Source of the DNA: Coccinella septempunctata
Lineage: Eukaryota > Arthropoda > Insecta > Coleoptera > Coccinellidae
Direction: 5' to 3'
NCBI RefSeq assembly: GCF_907165205.1
Contig: NC_058196.1
Coordinates: 10,210,501 to 10,274,500, forward strand
DNA length: 64,000 nt
The translations under genes were made by a program, and so were the position numbers. Positions 34,228-45,851 of this stretch are shown piece by piece (positions within the stretch are counted from its first letter, which is position 1; each line of letters opens with the position of its first letter). The notes under the pieces are model-generated. The model was not told the DNA's origin, searched no databases, and saw nothing but the letters and a program-made list of their open reading frames with translations.

Positions 34228-35715
34228 TTGTTAAGAATCACCTCTCTCTGTTTAAGAGTCCTCGCCCGACTCAGACACTCCTCAACTCTGAACTTCACAA
34301 CTCCGCTCACCTCAACTGACTTGGAAAAATCAAGGATCTATTGGATCAAGGCTACTCAAGAAGTGTATTTTCCTCAAGAACTCAAGGCTCTTCAAAATGG
34401 TACTGCTCTGTCATGCTCACATGTGTTCAGTAGACTCACGGCGTTCATCGACCATGAAGGTGTCATTCGTGTAGGCGGACGAATCACCAACGCTCTCTTA
34501 GACCCAGATAGCAAGCATCCTGCAATAATTCCTCGAGCTTCTCAAATTATTCTCTAATTATAGATTCTGCTCACAAACGAACTCTCCATGGAGGTACACA
34601 ACTCACACTGTCCACCATCCGACAACAATATTGGATCATTGGAGGAAGAGCCCCAGTGAAATCCCACATCCTGAAGTGTGTTACATGTGCACGGCATCGA
34701 GGTATAAGAGCTCAACAACTCATGGGCCAGTTACCAGAACCACGCGTTAGACCATCTCGTCCCTTTCTCCACACTGGTGTAGACTACGCCGGACCTCTCA
34801 CTATCAAAGCCTGGAAAGGAAGAGGAGCAAAGACACACAAAGGCTGGGTTTGTGTGTTTGTCTGCTTCGCCACCTCAGCAGTACACCTCGAAGCCGTAAG
34901 TGATTACACCACTGAATCATTTATTGCTGCGTTCCGTAGATTCACCGCTCGACGAGGCATCTGTGAAACACTATACTCTGACTGCGGAACCAACTTCATG
35001 GGAGCCGATGCCACTCTCAAGACCATGTTCTCAAAAGCCTCCTCACAAAACCAGGTCATCGCCGAACTCCTCTTGAAAGAAGTGGTGCTTCAACCCGCCG
35101 GCAGCTCCTCACATGGGAGGAAAATGGGAAGCAGCAGTGAAGTCTTTCAAATACCACCTCGCCCGGGCTACCAAGGATCAGCCATTCACCATGGAAGAGC
35201 TGATCACACTCCTCACCCAGATCGAAGCCATCCTCAATTCAAGACCTCTCGAACCACTCAGCGATGATCCTGAAGACTGCTCCGCTCTCACACCAGGCCA
35301 CTTCTTAATAGGTACAGCTCTGAACACCGTACCTGAGCCATCTCTCGAAGACCTCTCGACTTCTCGACTGTCAAGATGGCAGTTAATTCAGCAACGCACC
35401 CAGCAGTTCTGGTCCAAATGGTCAACTCAATTTCTACAACGTCAACTCTCCATCTCAAAGTGGCACCATCCAGCCCATGACATAAAGGTTGGTTCACTAG
35501 TACTCCTCACCGATGAAAGATTACCTCCTTGCAAGTGGCCATTAGGGCGAGTAATGGCTGTGCACCCAGGGACAAACGGCCTTGTTCGTGTCGTCACTCT
35601 CAAGACCTCCACGTCCACTCTAACCAGACCGATCTCGAAGTTGGCAATTCTGCCAGTGTCCACTCCAGACGAAGCAAGAAAGAATTTCAACCCCTCAAGT
35701 CTTCTCGATAACTAA
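34228..35715 (+). pseudogene. BEL integrase, frameshifted
   Basis: Three frames carry consecutive pieces. 34228-34557 is the region before the zinc finger (IRVGGRITNA, HPAIIP). 34656-35267 holds the CxxC of the finger (CVTCARHRG) and catalytic Asp blocks (VDYAGP, YSDCGTNF). 35113-35715 holds the catalytic Glu (GGKWEAAV) and the C-terminal BEL domain (LTPGHFLIG, RWQLIQ...FW, PLGRV). Stops near 34557 and a shift near 35100 break it. Confidence 0.88.
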
Positions 35716-35727
35716 CGCTGTTAGTTA

Positions 35728-35739
35728 TGGCGGGCGGAA
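35728..35739 (+). other. BEL polypurine tract region
   Basis: GGCGGGCGGAA stands directly before the 3' LTR and is the presumed plus-strand primer. Confidence 0.7.
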
Positions 35740-37624
35740 TGTTAAAAATTGAGCGAAGCCGCCCTCCGACCTCTCTCTAGTCTACGCTCCTGACCAGCTC
35801 CGGTGACGCGTATGGTACCACAATTCTGCGGTGCGCTGGCTGAACGACGCAGCGGCCCCACTTTCCGTGTTTTTCAGGAGTGAAAAACTACACATTTCCA
35901 TATTTCTTAAGATTCTCTTTGTGAGCTCCGTAGAATTAACTTCGCGCTGCTATCACATTGACTTGTAACACCTCATTTTAAGTTCACCTCTTTTAGTTGT
36001 TCTCAATTTTTAAGTCTTCTCGCACAATCCTGGTGCTAAATTGTTCTTCTCACAAGGTAAAGTACACTCAGACTTCTCATAATTATAAATTACACCATTT
36101 TCATGACCATTTCACTCTGAAGAAATTAGTCCACGTGCAAGAGATTCAGAATCTAGAAATAGATTCCGAATCCTTGCAAGCACTGCTCAATTGAAACGTC
36201 CACTCAAGACAACTCGAACCATTGCCGTCTCAGAAATATATATTTTATTATATTTCATAATTTATATAGATTTTCAGACTTCTCTAGATCCTCTCACATG
36301 AAAATGGGTATGTAGAAACCAGGATTGAAACTTCTCAAGTTCATCTTCATAGAATTGATATCTGATTCATTGTCATCTCATAATATTCTTTATTATTAGA
36401 ATCAGTTTAATCATTTTTATGGCAACTCTTGTGATCACCTCGTTATACATATTACTAATTCATGGTGTTGAGTTTCAGATGAATGAATCCTCATATTCTC
36501 CAGGGTGGACCCTGGATGTAGCTGTTTTCCTCAGAACAGGATGTGAACACCTCAAGTTTCGTTAAGCGACCAGTGATGATGCTCGATACACCTCGACCTA
36601 GGCTCCACCCTGGAAAGTCTGCTCGAACACTCATGTCTACTCACTTGGTATGGTCTACTCTTTATAATATGTACTCTCATTGTTTCTCTTCTATATTCAT
36701 TCATCGGACTCAACATGCATGTTAGTTTTCTCAGCCTTCAGCACATCTCAAAATCTACGATTAGAGATTTATTCAACTCAGTACTCTCATGACTTCTCTT
36801 AATTTATCAATTGTTTCTTCTATTTTTCTGATGAACGTTCTAATCGTGCTTACTTGTAAGCAGTTCGTCTCTGTAAATGCTGAATACATTGATAAATTTT
36901 TGCACTCTTCAAGATCATCTCAATGTATATGAATTATACTATGTTCTTCTCATATTAATTATGATTGTCCTTTTCATTAATTAATTATTATCGAACCTCT
37001 CATTTAATTAGAATTTATTGCCCTTTTCATATTATTTTTTAATATTCTAGTGCTTCTCAAATTCATTTAATTCTGTGCTTCTCATTTAACTTGTGCTACT
37101 CTTGTTCTGCTCATACTTACATTAACATTATTGATCAACTCAAATTTAATGTATCGATTTCTCGTTGATGATCAGACTTAGACATTGCAGTTTCACCTCG
37201 GGCCTATTTCTCTGTACTCTCGCGTCTTCTCTTTAAAATTCAGTATTCTAACCTTCGCGTTTTCTGATAGAAAAAGGAGGCTCTCGCAATCAATTTTCAA
37301 TTGATTGCCCTATCACTGTGTAACCGTTGTGTTGATATTGAATTTATTGAACTCCTCAACGTCTAAGGCTGACATCAAGTGACTTCTCATTTGAACTGCT
37401 ATGGACCATCTCTTGTTTTTAATTGGATATTGTCTCTCTGAGTTTATAGATGTGGTTAATATTAGTTGCTTTTTACTGTATTAGCTTCATGCAGGTGACA
37501 TATTCATTTTATGATTGTGAACGATACTCAATAAATGTTTTTATACCATCTCCAACTCAATTATCTTTTCATACAGTCCACTACTCTTTAATTACAAAAT
37601 CATAACACCCTAGATTTTTTAACA
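35740..37624 (+). repeat. BEL 3' LTR (1885 bp)
   Basis: Pair of the LTR at 29172-31055. The frames seen here (35997, 36543) are the same as in the 5' LTR and have no coding character. Confidence 0.95.
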
Positions 37625-37629
37625 GTACT

Positions 37630-38555
37630 CTATGAATACAATCATGAGGCGAAGTTTAGCCTATAGCTATTCTACTTAACCTCTTACAATAATTTTATCG
37701 AAAACAAATACGACAAAAATAAATTCTGATATAATATAACGAAACAAGAGGAAAAAAAAACATTTTCTACTAAAACTACAACTATACTATACTACAAAAA
37801 CAATAAACTTAACTATTCTGAGAAAGTAGCAAGTGTCTTCTCAAATGTTTCCTAACACCATTCACAGAGTAACTATCGAATAGGTACTTAAAGCTATTAT
37901 ATACACTGACAGCACAAAACGTGGAGGATCGCTGAAACATGGCTGACCTAAATCGGGGCAACATAAGCCTATTCCTATGTCTTACAGACACATCATGAAC
38001 ATCTCCTCGAAAGATGAGCTTATCACACAAATATGGAGGGTTTGACGAAGTCAAAATTTTTTTATTGAAACAGCAAGCTGCAATCTGTACAAGCCATCGA
38101 GTTTTAACCACTGGAGTTCCTTTATCTTACTAGAGATCCTGGAAAACTTGCGCAAACCGAATATGAATCTACAACATGCATTTTGAACTTTCTGAAGTCG
38201 GTACTTAGTTGTGGAGTCCAAGCAAGGATAGAACAATATCAAGCCATAATTCAATATAGACAGCACAAGGGACTCACAAAGGTATTTACGCGAACGAAAA
38301 TCCAGAATACGCCGATTCCTATATAGATGTCTCAGTGCAAGGTACGACTTCTTTACGAGCAGCGCAACATGCTCAACAAATCTCAGTCTGCAGTTGAAAA
38401 TGATTCCAAGATTCCTACAGCTGTTAGCAAACGGAATTCGCTCATCACCAACTTTAAGGATAATCTGCTCTGAATTAATTCTAGATCCACTAGAAAAAAG
38501 CAATGAGACACACTTCGGGATACTCAACGTGAGATTATTGGCACTGGAGTACTCT
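37630..38555 (-). pseudogene. LINE RT C-terminal fragment
   Basis: The minus strand encodes an RT thumb and C-terminal part: SCRNLGIIFNCRLRFVEHV, LVLSILNYGLILFYPCLD, LQKVQNACCRFIFGLRK (38051-38527), continuing after a frameshift in 37809-38111 (HRNRLMLPRFRSAMFQRS, YNSF...FK). The element is 5'-truncated at about 38555. Its 3' tail continues on the other side of the BEL insertion at about 29130-29171, where AATAAA-like motifs are seen on the minus strand. Jockey/CR1-like. Confidence 0.8.
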
Positions 38556-38561
38556 ACTTTT

Positions 38562-38950
38562 TCTTCTTCTTCTTCTTCCTTTTGCTAGTCCTGTTTTCTC
38601 CAACTTTTCATTCGATGTCCTGTGACGAAGTTCAGGAGTCAGCTCATCTCTTCGGTGGTCTTCCTAAGGGTTCGGTTTTTCCTTGTATGCGGCCTTGGCG
38701 AGTCTATCGTCCTGCATCCTCTCTACATGCTGTCTCCATTCTCTTCTTCTCCCTCGTTACCACCTTACGACATCTGGCATATTATCGCACCGCTCCCGGA
38801 TCTCACTGCTTCGCTGTCTGTCCCACAGTGTGACGCCTGCGATCGCTCGCAGGGTCCTCATTTCGGTTGTTCGTAGTGCTCTTTTCGTCCTGCTAGTGTA
38901 CTCTACTAATCTGGACAAATCTGCATTGATCTTCGTCACCGCTACATCAA
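38562..38950 (-). pseudogene. RTE-like LINE C-terminal fragment
   Basis: Minus-strand translation gives KRALRTTEMRTLRAIAGVTL and DRQRSSEIRERC, the typical end of RTE-type RT proteins, then a (GAA)n tail at 38562-38577. Frameshifts and a stop follow the block. Only about 390 bp are left. Confidence 0.75.
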
Positions 38951-38959
38951 CATCAGAGG

Positions 38960-39545
38960 GATGGAAAGTCGAATCTGCGCATCATTTGCGCATCTTGACG
39001 CAGAAGGCAAAACTGATAAAAATTAATTATTTCATTGAAATACTGGATTGATGTGGTCAATACCTGATGAAAGTCCACAATTAAACTTAAAGCAGATTAT
39101 ACGATTTTTACAAAATGAGATTTTTTACCGCGGCACAGGTTTCGCTCTCTCAATGGCATCTTAAGGTGTCTGAAGATAAACTAAAATATTCGGTACCAAA
39201 CAAGATATATAAGCAAGCATTCAATTCTACTCCCAAGTATCTGGAGGAGATAATGACAGTTTTGCTCCGAATGTCTTGGAAACTGTCATTATCCCCTCTA
39301 GATTAGATGATTACACGCATTGAAAAGCGAATGCAAAACCTCTGAAAAAAATTGCAATGAAGCAGGATACCACAGAAACATTGAAAACCTACTGCATTGA
39401 CATAGATCACGGTCATCAAAATTCTTTTATTTTTCACGTAAATTGAATTCTATATATTTATTTTATCTATTTGTTCGTTCCATATTTTGTGTTCCAAACG
39501 AGTTGAAAGACCTCGGTAGATGGCCTTTTGGATCATGTTTCAATA
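38960..39545. other. Stretch without recognised genes
   Basis: No recognisable gene or repeat. Confidence 0.4.
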
Positions 39546-39617
39546 TATAACTTTCTGTTATGAAAGAACTGTAGCGGGTTGCTAGGACAGGTGTAGCAGG
39601 TATGTATATACTAGGAG

Positions 39618-39665
39618 TTCAACTAACGTTTCGCCAATTTTATTTTGGCTTCATCAGAGGCTGAA
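39618..39665 (-). ncRNA. Hammerhead ribozyme motif, left arm
   Basis: On the minus strand: core CTGATGA, stem II GCC/GGC, then GAAACGTT. Stem I forms from TTC-A-GCCT before the core and AGTTGAA after GUU (one C/U mismatch and a G-U pair). Stem III is only the self-complementary ACGU, as in the minimal ribozymes known from Penelope-like elements, which may act as dimers. Predicted cleavage is after ACGUU. Confidence 0.7.
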
Positions 39666-40085
39666 AATACGGAAATTATAATTTTGCAGAAATTTAACAT
39701 GTACAACATTAAAATTCAAGTCATTAAACCATACAATATTGAAATACACGACAACACAATTACACAATTATATCAAAATAACATCTTCACAGACACAACG
39801 GTATTACAAGGTTTTATTGGAAAACACTTACAGTCTCTTATTTTTCACCTTTGTCAAAATTCTTAATCTCGGAATCATGAATCGAATACACGGAGTAAGT
39901 TTTATATAAATTTAAATTGTTTAAATCAAGAGTAAGGATTTATTTTTCACCACGATGCAGTCAGACTACGTTCTACCTAATGAAATGTCATTATTAGGTC
40001 GTTGTTAAAACAGTTGTCTGTTGTCACACGATCAGTACACCGTCGCTTCCACTTCCGTTCGCTGGATGCCGCCCACGTATGTTCT

Positions 40086-42184
40086 GTGTCCGTGAACTTA
40101 GCACCCACATTTTCGAAAATGAAGATAATTTTTTTTTTGCATTCGTTTGTAACTCGTAAGTAACTATTTGTAACACGAAAATTTTCGTTTGTAACCTAAC
40201 CTATGATGAAAAAATTACACCCCCAAAATGCGAAGTTAGCACCCACATTTTTGAAAATGAAGATAATTTTGTTTGCATCCGTTTGTAACTCGTTAGTAAC
40301 TATTTGTAACACGAAAATTTTAGTTTGTAACCTAACCTATGATGAAAAAATTACACCCCCAAAATGCGAAGTAAGCACCCACTTTTTCGAAAATGAAGGC
40401 AATTTTTTTTGCATTCTTTCGTAGCTCTTTAGTAACTATTTGTAACACGAAAATGTTCATTTTTACCTCGAAGATAATGCCAGAAAAACACCGCATTCCA
40501 CTGGGTGCTTACTTACTTATTAGAATATAGTTGGAAGTCCATCGTTAGTAACTATTTGTAACAAGGTTTGTAACCTAACATATATTGGTAAAATGACACC
40601 CTCGAAATGCGAAGTTAGCGAATGAACGTCATTAGTAACTTTTTTTATTTGTACAATTTCGTTTGTAACCTCAGCTATGATGAGAAATTGACACCCCCCA
40701 ATATTCGAACCTAGCGCCTACTCTTTCGAAAATGAAGATAATTTTTTTTACATTCGTTAGTAAATCGTTAGTAAACTATTTGTAACAAAAAAATGTTCGT
40801 ATTATAACTCAAAGATAGTGCTAGAAAAACAACGCATTCCGCTGGGAGAGTGTTTGTAAATCAGAATTTTTTATTTGTAACTTTATATGCAATAAACTCA
40901 ATAGCACCAATAAAATGCAAAGTTAGCACATACACATTTTGGAAAATACTGAATCACTTTATTGCTTTCGATAATACTTCATCTGTTAATATTCGTGAAA
41001 CAAATTTAAAAGTAATGTATGGTAGATATAACTTTCGGGTATAATCATTGCATTAATAGGTTATATCACACATTCAGGTTCTCAAAACTTTCAGAATTTC
41101 TCAATAAATAAATATGTAGTCACAGAGGAAGTACTCATTTTACGGGAGCAATACACTAATTCAGAATTCTTCAGAATGTGTATATGCTAATTTTGCACTT
41201 TAGGGGTGTTGTCAATTGAAGAGTAGATTACTAATGAAAAATTATGTGTGTCGAACATTTAGTAACAGGGTACTAACGAGTTACAAACGAATGCAAAAAA
41301 AATTAATAGTAACTTACGATGAACTTTTCAACCGTACGTTATTTTTCGTGAAAAAGTGGCCTTGAAGTTAGCACCCAGCGAAATGCGGTGTTTTTCTACC
41401 AGTATCTTTGAGGTACAAACGAAAATTTTAGTGAAAAAGTTTTCCTCGGTTTCGAGAATGTGGGTGCTAACCTCTCATTTTGGGGGTGTCATTTTCCCAT
41501 CATAGGTTAGGTTACAAACGAAAATTTTTGTGTTACAAATAGTTACTAACGAGTTACAAACGAATGCAAAAAAAATTATCTTCATTTTCGAAAATGTGGG
41601 TGCTAACTTCACATTGTGAGGGTGTCGTTTTCCCGTTATAGGTGAGGTTACAAACAAAAATTTGTGTGTTACGAGTCGTTACTAACGATGAACTTCCCAA
41701 CTGTACTTTATTTTTCGCAAAATTTTAGTAATTTTCGAAAATGTGGGTGCTAACTTCACATTTTGAGGGTGTCATTTTCCCATCATAGGTTAGGGTACAA
41801 ACGAAAATTTTTGTGTTACAAATAGTTACTAACGAGTTACAAACGAATGCAAAAAAAAAATTATCTTCATTTTCGAAAATGCGGGTGCTAACATCACGTT
41901 TTGGGGGTGTCATTTTCCCATCATAGGTTAGGTTACGAACGAAAATTTTTGTGTTACAAATAGTTACTAACGATGGACTTCCCAAGTGTATTTTATTTTT
42001 CGCGAAAAATCGAACAATGGGTGCCCGTGAAGTTAGCACCCAGCGGAATGCGGTGTTTTTCTATCAGTATCTTTGAGGTACAAACGAAAATTTTGGTGTA
42101 ACAAATAGTTACTAACGAGTTACTAACGAATGCAAAAAACAATTTCTTCATTTTCGAAAAAGTGGGTGCTAACTTCACGGACAC
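40086..42184. mobile_element. 2.1-kb foldback element with 9-bp target duplication
   Basis: Ends GTGTCCGTGAACTTAGCACC and its inverse; GTATGTTCT / GTATGTTTT flank it (40077-40085, 42185-42193), and the intact right Penelope arm shows the empty site. The left half is built of modules of about 137 bp (GCACCCAC at 40101, 40239, 40375) and the right half of the inverted modules (near 41461, 41596, 41743, 41883, 42164). Frames in the modules are not genes. It shares the terminal TCCGTGAAGTTAGC with the 7.15-kb element at 19650. Confidence 0.85.
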
Positions 42185-42252
42185 GTATGTTTTATCAACC
42201 CCGCACAATCAATTCAACCCTTTTTCTTCTTTATATTTTAGTATATGAAATG

Positions 42253-42702
42253 TCAACTCAGTAGGACTTTATACATTGTGTTCAACTTCGCTGTGTCTGT
42301 TTTGAAGTTGCAGCTGTTTTTGTCTTTGTGAATCTCCAATATTTCCAAAATTTCTCTCTTTTCTAGGACATGTTCCGTTGCCATTACCTTCACGTTCTCG
42401 AAATCAAATTCGTGTTGGAAATCCTTAGCGTGCTTTGCGAGTGCTGTGGTTTCTTTATTGTTTTTAATATCATTAGCGTGTTGTTTCGCTCGCATGTAGC
42501 AGTATTGGCTTGTGTTACCTGTGTATGTTATAGGGCATTGCTTACAGGATATTTTGTAAACTACATCTGATTTGTGCATGTTATCTGTTTTAGATTTTAG
42601 CTTTGTGTATATTCGATTGTAGTTATTCTTCTGGTTATATAGGCCTAGTTTTATTTTATGTCCTTTCAAAGCTGTTTGTATTTTCTTGTCAACTGTGCCC
42701 AC
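42253..42702 (-). pseudogene. Penelope-like GIY-YIG endonuclease, left arm
   Basis: 149 codons: a linker (GHKIKLGLYNQKNNYNRIYTKLKS), then VVYKISCKQCPITYTGNTSQYCYMRAKQHAND-type blocks with the CxxC insertion typical of Penelope-like elements, and a late Glu (VLEKREILEILEIH). The GIY-YIG Arg (in YMRAKQH) is kept. It nicks DNA for target-primed reverse transcription in intact elements. RT is absent and the frame upstream stops near 42703-42714. Confidence 0.85.
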
Positions 42703-42814
42703 TGTAGGAAATTAATAATATTTGACATCATCATCTTTGTACTTCATCTGATTGCTGGAGTAGAAGATCTTGTTAATCAGCTGTTCTGGGTAATTATTCA
42801 TTTTTACTAATTTC

Positions 42815-43498
42815 TTGATTTTATTAAAATTATTTTGGTATAATTTTTTGTCACCGAGTATCATTACCAGCGCAAAATACAGAATCCTTAAACTCAGTGA
42901 CAAAAAATTTCACCAAAATAATTTTAATAAAATCAAGAAATTACTAAAAATGAATAATTACCCAGAACAGCTGATTAACAAGATCTTCTACTCCAGCAAT
43001 CAGATAAAGTACAAAGATGATGATGTCAAATATTATAAATTTCCTACAGTGGGCACAGTTGACAAGAAAATAGAAACAGCTTTGAAAGGACATAAAATAA
43101 AACTAGGCTTATATAACCAGAAGAATAACTACAATCAAATATACACAAAGCTAAAATCTAACACAGATAACATGCACAAATCAGATGTAGTTTACAAAAT
43201 ATCCTGTAAGCAATGCCCTATAACATACACAGGTAACACAAGCCAATACTGCTACATGCCAGCGAAACAACACGCTAATGATATTAAAAACAATAAAGAA
43301 ACCACATCACTCGCAAAGCACGCTAAGGACTTCCAACACGAATTTGATTTCGAGAACGTGAAGGTAATGGCAACGAAACATGTCCTAGAAAAGAGAGAAA
43401 TCTTGGAAACATTGGAGATTCACAAAGACAAAAACAGCTGCAACTTCAAAGCAGACACAGCGAAGTTGAACACAATGTATAAAGTTCTACTGAGTTGA
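42815..43498 (+). pseudogene. Penelope-like GIY-YIG endonuclease, right arm
   Basis: 227 codons. The first 30 or so arise from the left arm and the centre of the palindrome read through, so the natural part begins near 42893 (KFHQNNFNKIKKLLKMNNYPEQLI). The GIY-YIG domain follows, but the Arg of YMRAKQH is Pro (YMPAKQH), which should abolish nicking. Otherwise it is almost identical to the left copy. Confidence 0.85.
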
Positions 43499-43980
43499 CA
43501 TTTCATATACTGAAATAAAAAGAAGAAAAGGGTTAAATAAAAAGATTGTGCGGGGTTGATAGAACATACGTGGGCGGCATCCAGCGGACGGAAGTGGAAG
43601 CGGCGGTGTACTGATCGTATGACAACAGACAACTGTTTTAACAACGACCTAATAATGACATTTCATTAGGTAGAACGTAGTCTGACTGAATCGTGGTGAA
43701 AAATAAATCCTTACTCTTGATTTAAACAATTTAAATTTATATAAAACTTACTCCGTGTACTCGATTCATGATTCCGAGATTAAGAATTTTGACAAATGTG
43801 AAAAATAAGAGACTGTAAGTGTTTCCCAATAAAACCTTGTAATACCGTTGTGTCTGTGAAGATGTTTTTTTGATATAATTGTGTAATTGTGTTGTCGTGT
43901 ATTTTAATATTGTATGGTTTAATGACTTAAATTTTAATGTTGTACATGTTAAATTTCTGCAAAATTATAATTTCCGTATT

Positions 43981-44028
43981 TTCAGCCCCTGATGAAGCCG
44001 AAATAAAGTTGGCGAAACGTTAGGTGAA
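43981..44028 (+). ncRNA. Hammerhead ribozyme motif, right arm
   Basis: The layout is as in the left copy: TTCAGCCC, CTGATGA, GCC...GGC, GAAACGTT, AGGTGAA. Stem I pairs GCC with GGU and TTC with GAA around a bulged A; the base pair next to the core is C/A here, but U-A in the left copy. Independent changes that keep the core support a real motif. Confidence 0.72.
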
Positions 44029-44129
44029 CTCCTAGTATATACTTACCTGCTACACCTGTCCAAGCAACCCGCTACAATACTTTCATCATAATATTGGGGA
44101 CGCGAAACGTACCGACATAACTTTCTGTT

Positions 44130-44575
44130 GTTCAATAAATGATCCGAAAGAACATTCAAGAAACTAAAAACAAGAATAGGGACAAAAAGGGAACATGTAT
44201 TCCCTGACAATTGAAGAAATGAATGAAAAAAAATAAAATCATCAAACCATGAACAAGAAAACTCTGAAAATAAAATTTCTAAACAAGGAAAACTACTGAG
44301 ATAAATGAAATAAAAATCATTGAATGCAGACAATAATTCACCAGAATAGAAGCACTCACTTTTTGTCACATCTCAACAACGCTGAATCAGAAATCTACTC
44401 AATTTAAAAGTCGATTCAAATGGAAACGAACGAATTCCTTTCCTCTTGCAGTGAGGAGGGGTAACATATTCTTGCTGAGATACAGTTACACCTTAAATCG
44501 GGCAATATTAAAGTGTGGAAGAAACTTCATTTTTCCTTCTTTTTATTATTGTGTACGAACAATTCGACAGTTGTG
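44130..44575. other. Stretch without recognised genes
   Basis: AT-rich sequence; nothing recognised. Confidence 0.4.
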
Positions 44576-44576
44576 T

Positions 44577-45132
44577 ATGCAGGGTGTCCCAAAACTAGCG
44601 AATCAAACGTCACACCACGGTAGAGTAATTCAAATACTATCGAATGACACTAACATTAATTGAGCAAAAATGTACCGTTTCCAAATAAGTCTAACCTGAA
44701 ATTGCCGATTTTCGGTCTATTTTTCTAAGCACAGGGCCAATTTGTGATTAAGGACAGCGTTTTTCGCCTATATTATCACCCCTATAGAGGGGATTTATTC
44801 TGAGTAATGACAATAATGTAGAAAAAACAATCGTTTTAATTAACATTTACTTGGGTTTTCGATTAACTACTTGAAATAATTTTAATTAGGTGTGATAAAA
44901 CAATAATCTAGGATTAATTCGATTTAAAATCGCTATCCTTTGTCACAAACTGGCCCTGGGATTGAAAAAAATAGTTCGAAAATCATCAACTTTAGGTATT
45001 TTCATAAAATTCTGATTATTTTGGAAACGGTACATTTTCGCTGAACTAATATTGGTGTCATTCAATAGTATTTGGTCTACTCTATCGTGGTGTGACGTTT
45101 GATTCACTAGTTTTGTTACAGCCTGTATAGCG
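44577..45132. mobile_element. 555-bp palindromic MITE
   Basis: The left end GCAGGGTGTCCCAAAACTAG and the right end, the diverged inverse (CTAGTTTTGTTACAGCCTG), open arms of about 200 bp that include AATCAAACGTCACACCACG and GTACCGTTTCC blocks on both sides. TA lies next to the right end. No ORF. Confidence 0.8.
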
Positions 45133-45134
45133 AT

Positions 45135-45660
45135 ATTATCTCATTTACCATGGTCCGATTTTAAATTTACTGAAATTACTTGTGATTTGGGAAATTAAAA
45201 AGAACCCTGCTTCGACTTTTGGCTGCGCAAAAAATAAATCGTTGAAGAGAATGTTTGTAAAGCATTTCACCATCTGAACTAATGCATACTATCTTAAGCA
45301 AAATCTTGAGTTGTATATAGAAAAAAGCAATAATTTCGAGTTCGTTTATTTTTACTGTCGCAAATAATATAAAATTTTATTCTAGGAAAATATTTATATG
45401 ATTGAGCATACACAATTTGTTTTCAATTATTTTGATAAACCACCATCAGGCGGTAATTTGTCAGGCTTATTGCTGTTTCCTGAAAGTTAGGTTTCATAGC
45501 TGTTGGTTCTGTATCGTGTGGCTTTATAGTGTTAGATTTATGTGACCAGAAAATAAGGAGTTTAGAGTTTTCCAAATTCTTCATGCCCTAAATTTGCTAT
45601 CATACTATTTTCTAAATTTCAATTCACAATAATATTTCAAAATTCTTTTTCGAATGAATT
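45135..45660. other. Stretch without recognised genes
   Basis: Nothing recognised. Confidence 0.4.
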
Positions 45661-45667
45661 GAATGTA

Positions 45668-45683
45668 CAAATATATATATATG

Positions 45684-45718
<35 letters not shown>

Positions 45719-45730
45719 TTTTTTTTTTTG
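45668..45730. repeat. TA-rich microsatellite and T-run at the LINE 3' end
   Basis: Imperfect (TA)n at 45671-45718 and about 12 T at 45719-45730. On the minus strand this reads as an A-run and TA tail following the R4/Dong-like LINE. Confidence 0.85.
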
Positions 45731-45851
45731 CACAATCACCTCCATGGGGATACATTTTACTTGTCGGGCAAATTTGCCAAGACAAACAAACATGCTACAT
45801 TCCTTGCAAGACCTTCCTCACTATTCGTATCGTCCCCAGAATGACCTGCTT

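Larger units (their letters stand above)
29172..37624 (+). mobile_element. BEL/Pao LTR retrotransposon, defective
   Basis: Two LTRs of about 1885 bp begin TGTTAAAAATTG and end TTTTTTAACA. GTACT is duplicated on both sides (29167-29171 and 37625-37629). A tRNA-Tyr-type primer site follows the 5' LTR and the tract GGCGGGCGGAA precedes the 3' LTR. The RT, RNase H and integrase are of BEL/Pao type. The interior has stops and frameshifts and no recognisable full gag or env. Confidence 0.95.
39560..44116. mobile_element. Penelope-like element as head-to-head inverted dimer
   Basis: Two arms of about 1.2 kb are inverse copies: left 39571-40085 plus 42185-42857, right 42893-44095, with a 35-bp centre. 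Each arm carries the C-terminal linker and GIY-YIG endonuclease of a Penelope-like polyprotein and, at the outer end, a hammerhead motif. ATAACTTTCTGTT occurs at both borders (39547-39559 and 44117-44129) and may be the target duplication. The RT domain is missing from both arms. The left arm is split by a foldback element. Confidence 0.82.

Noticed and set aside
40203..42208. Several 60-100-codon frames with KITPPKCEVSTH-like repeats
   Set aside because: Translations of the 137-bp modules of the foldback element.
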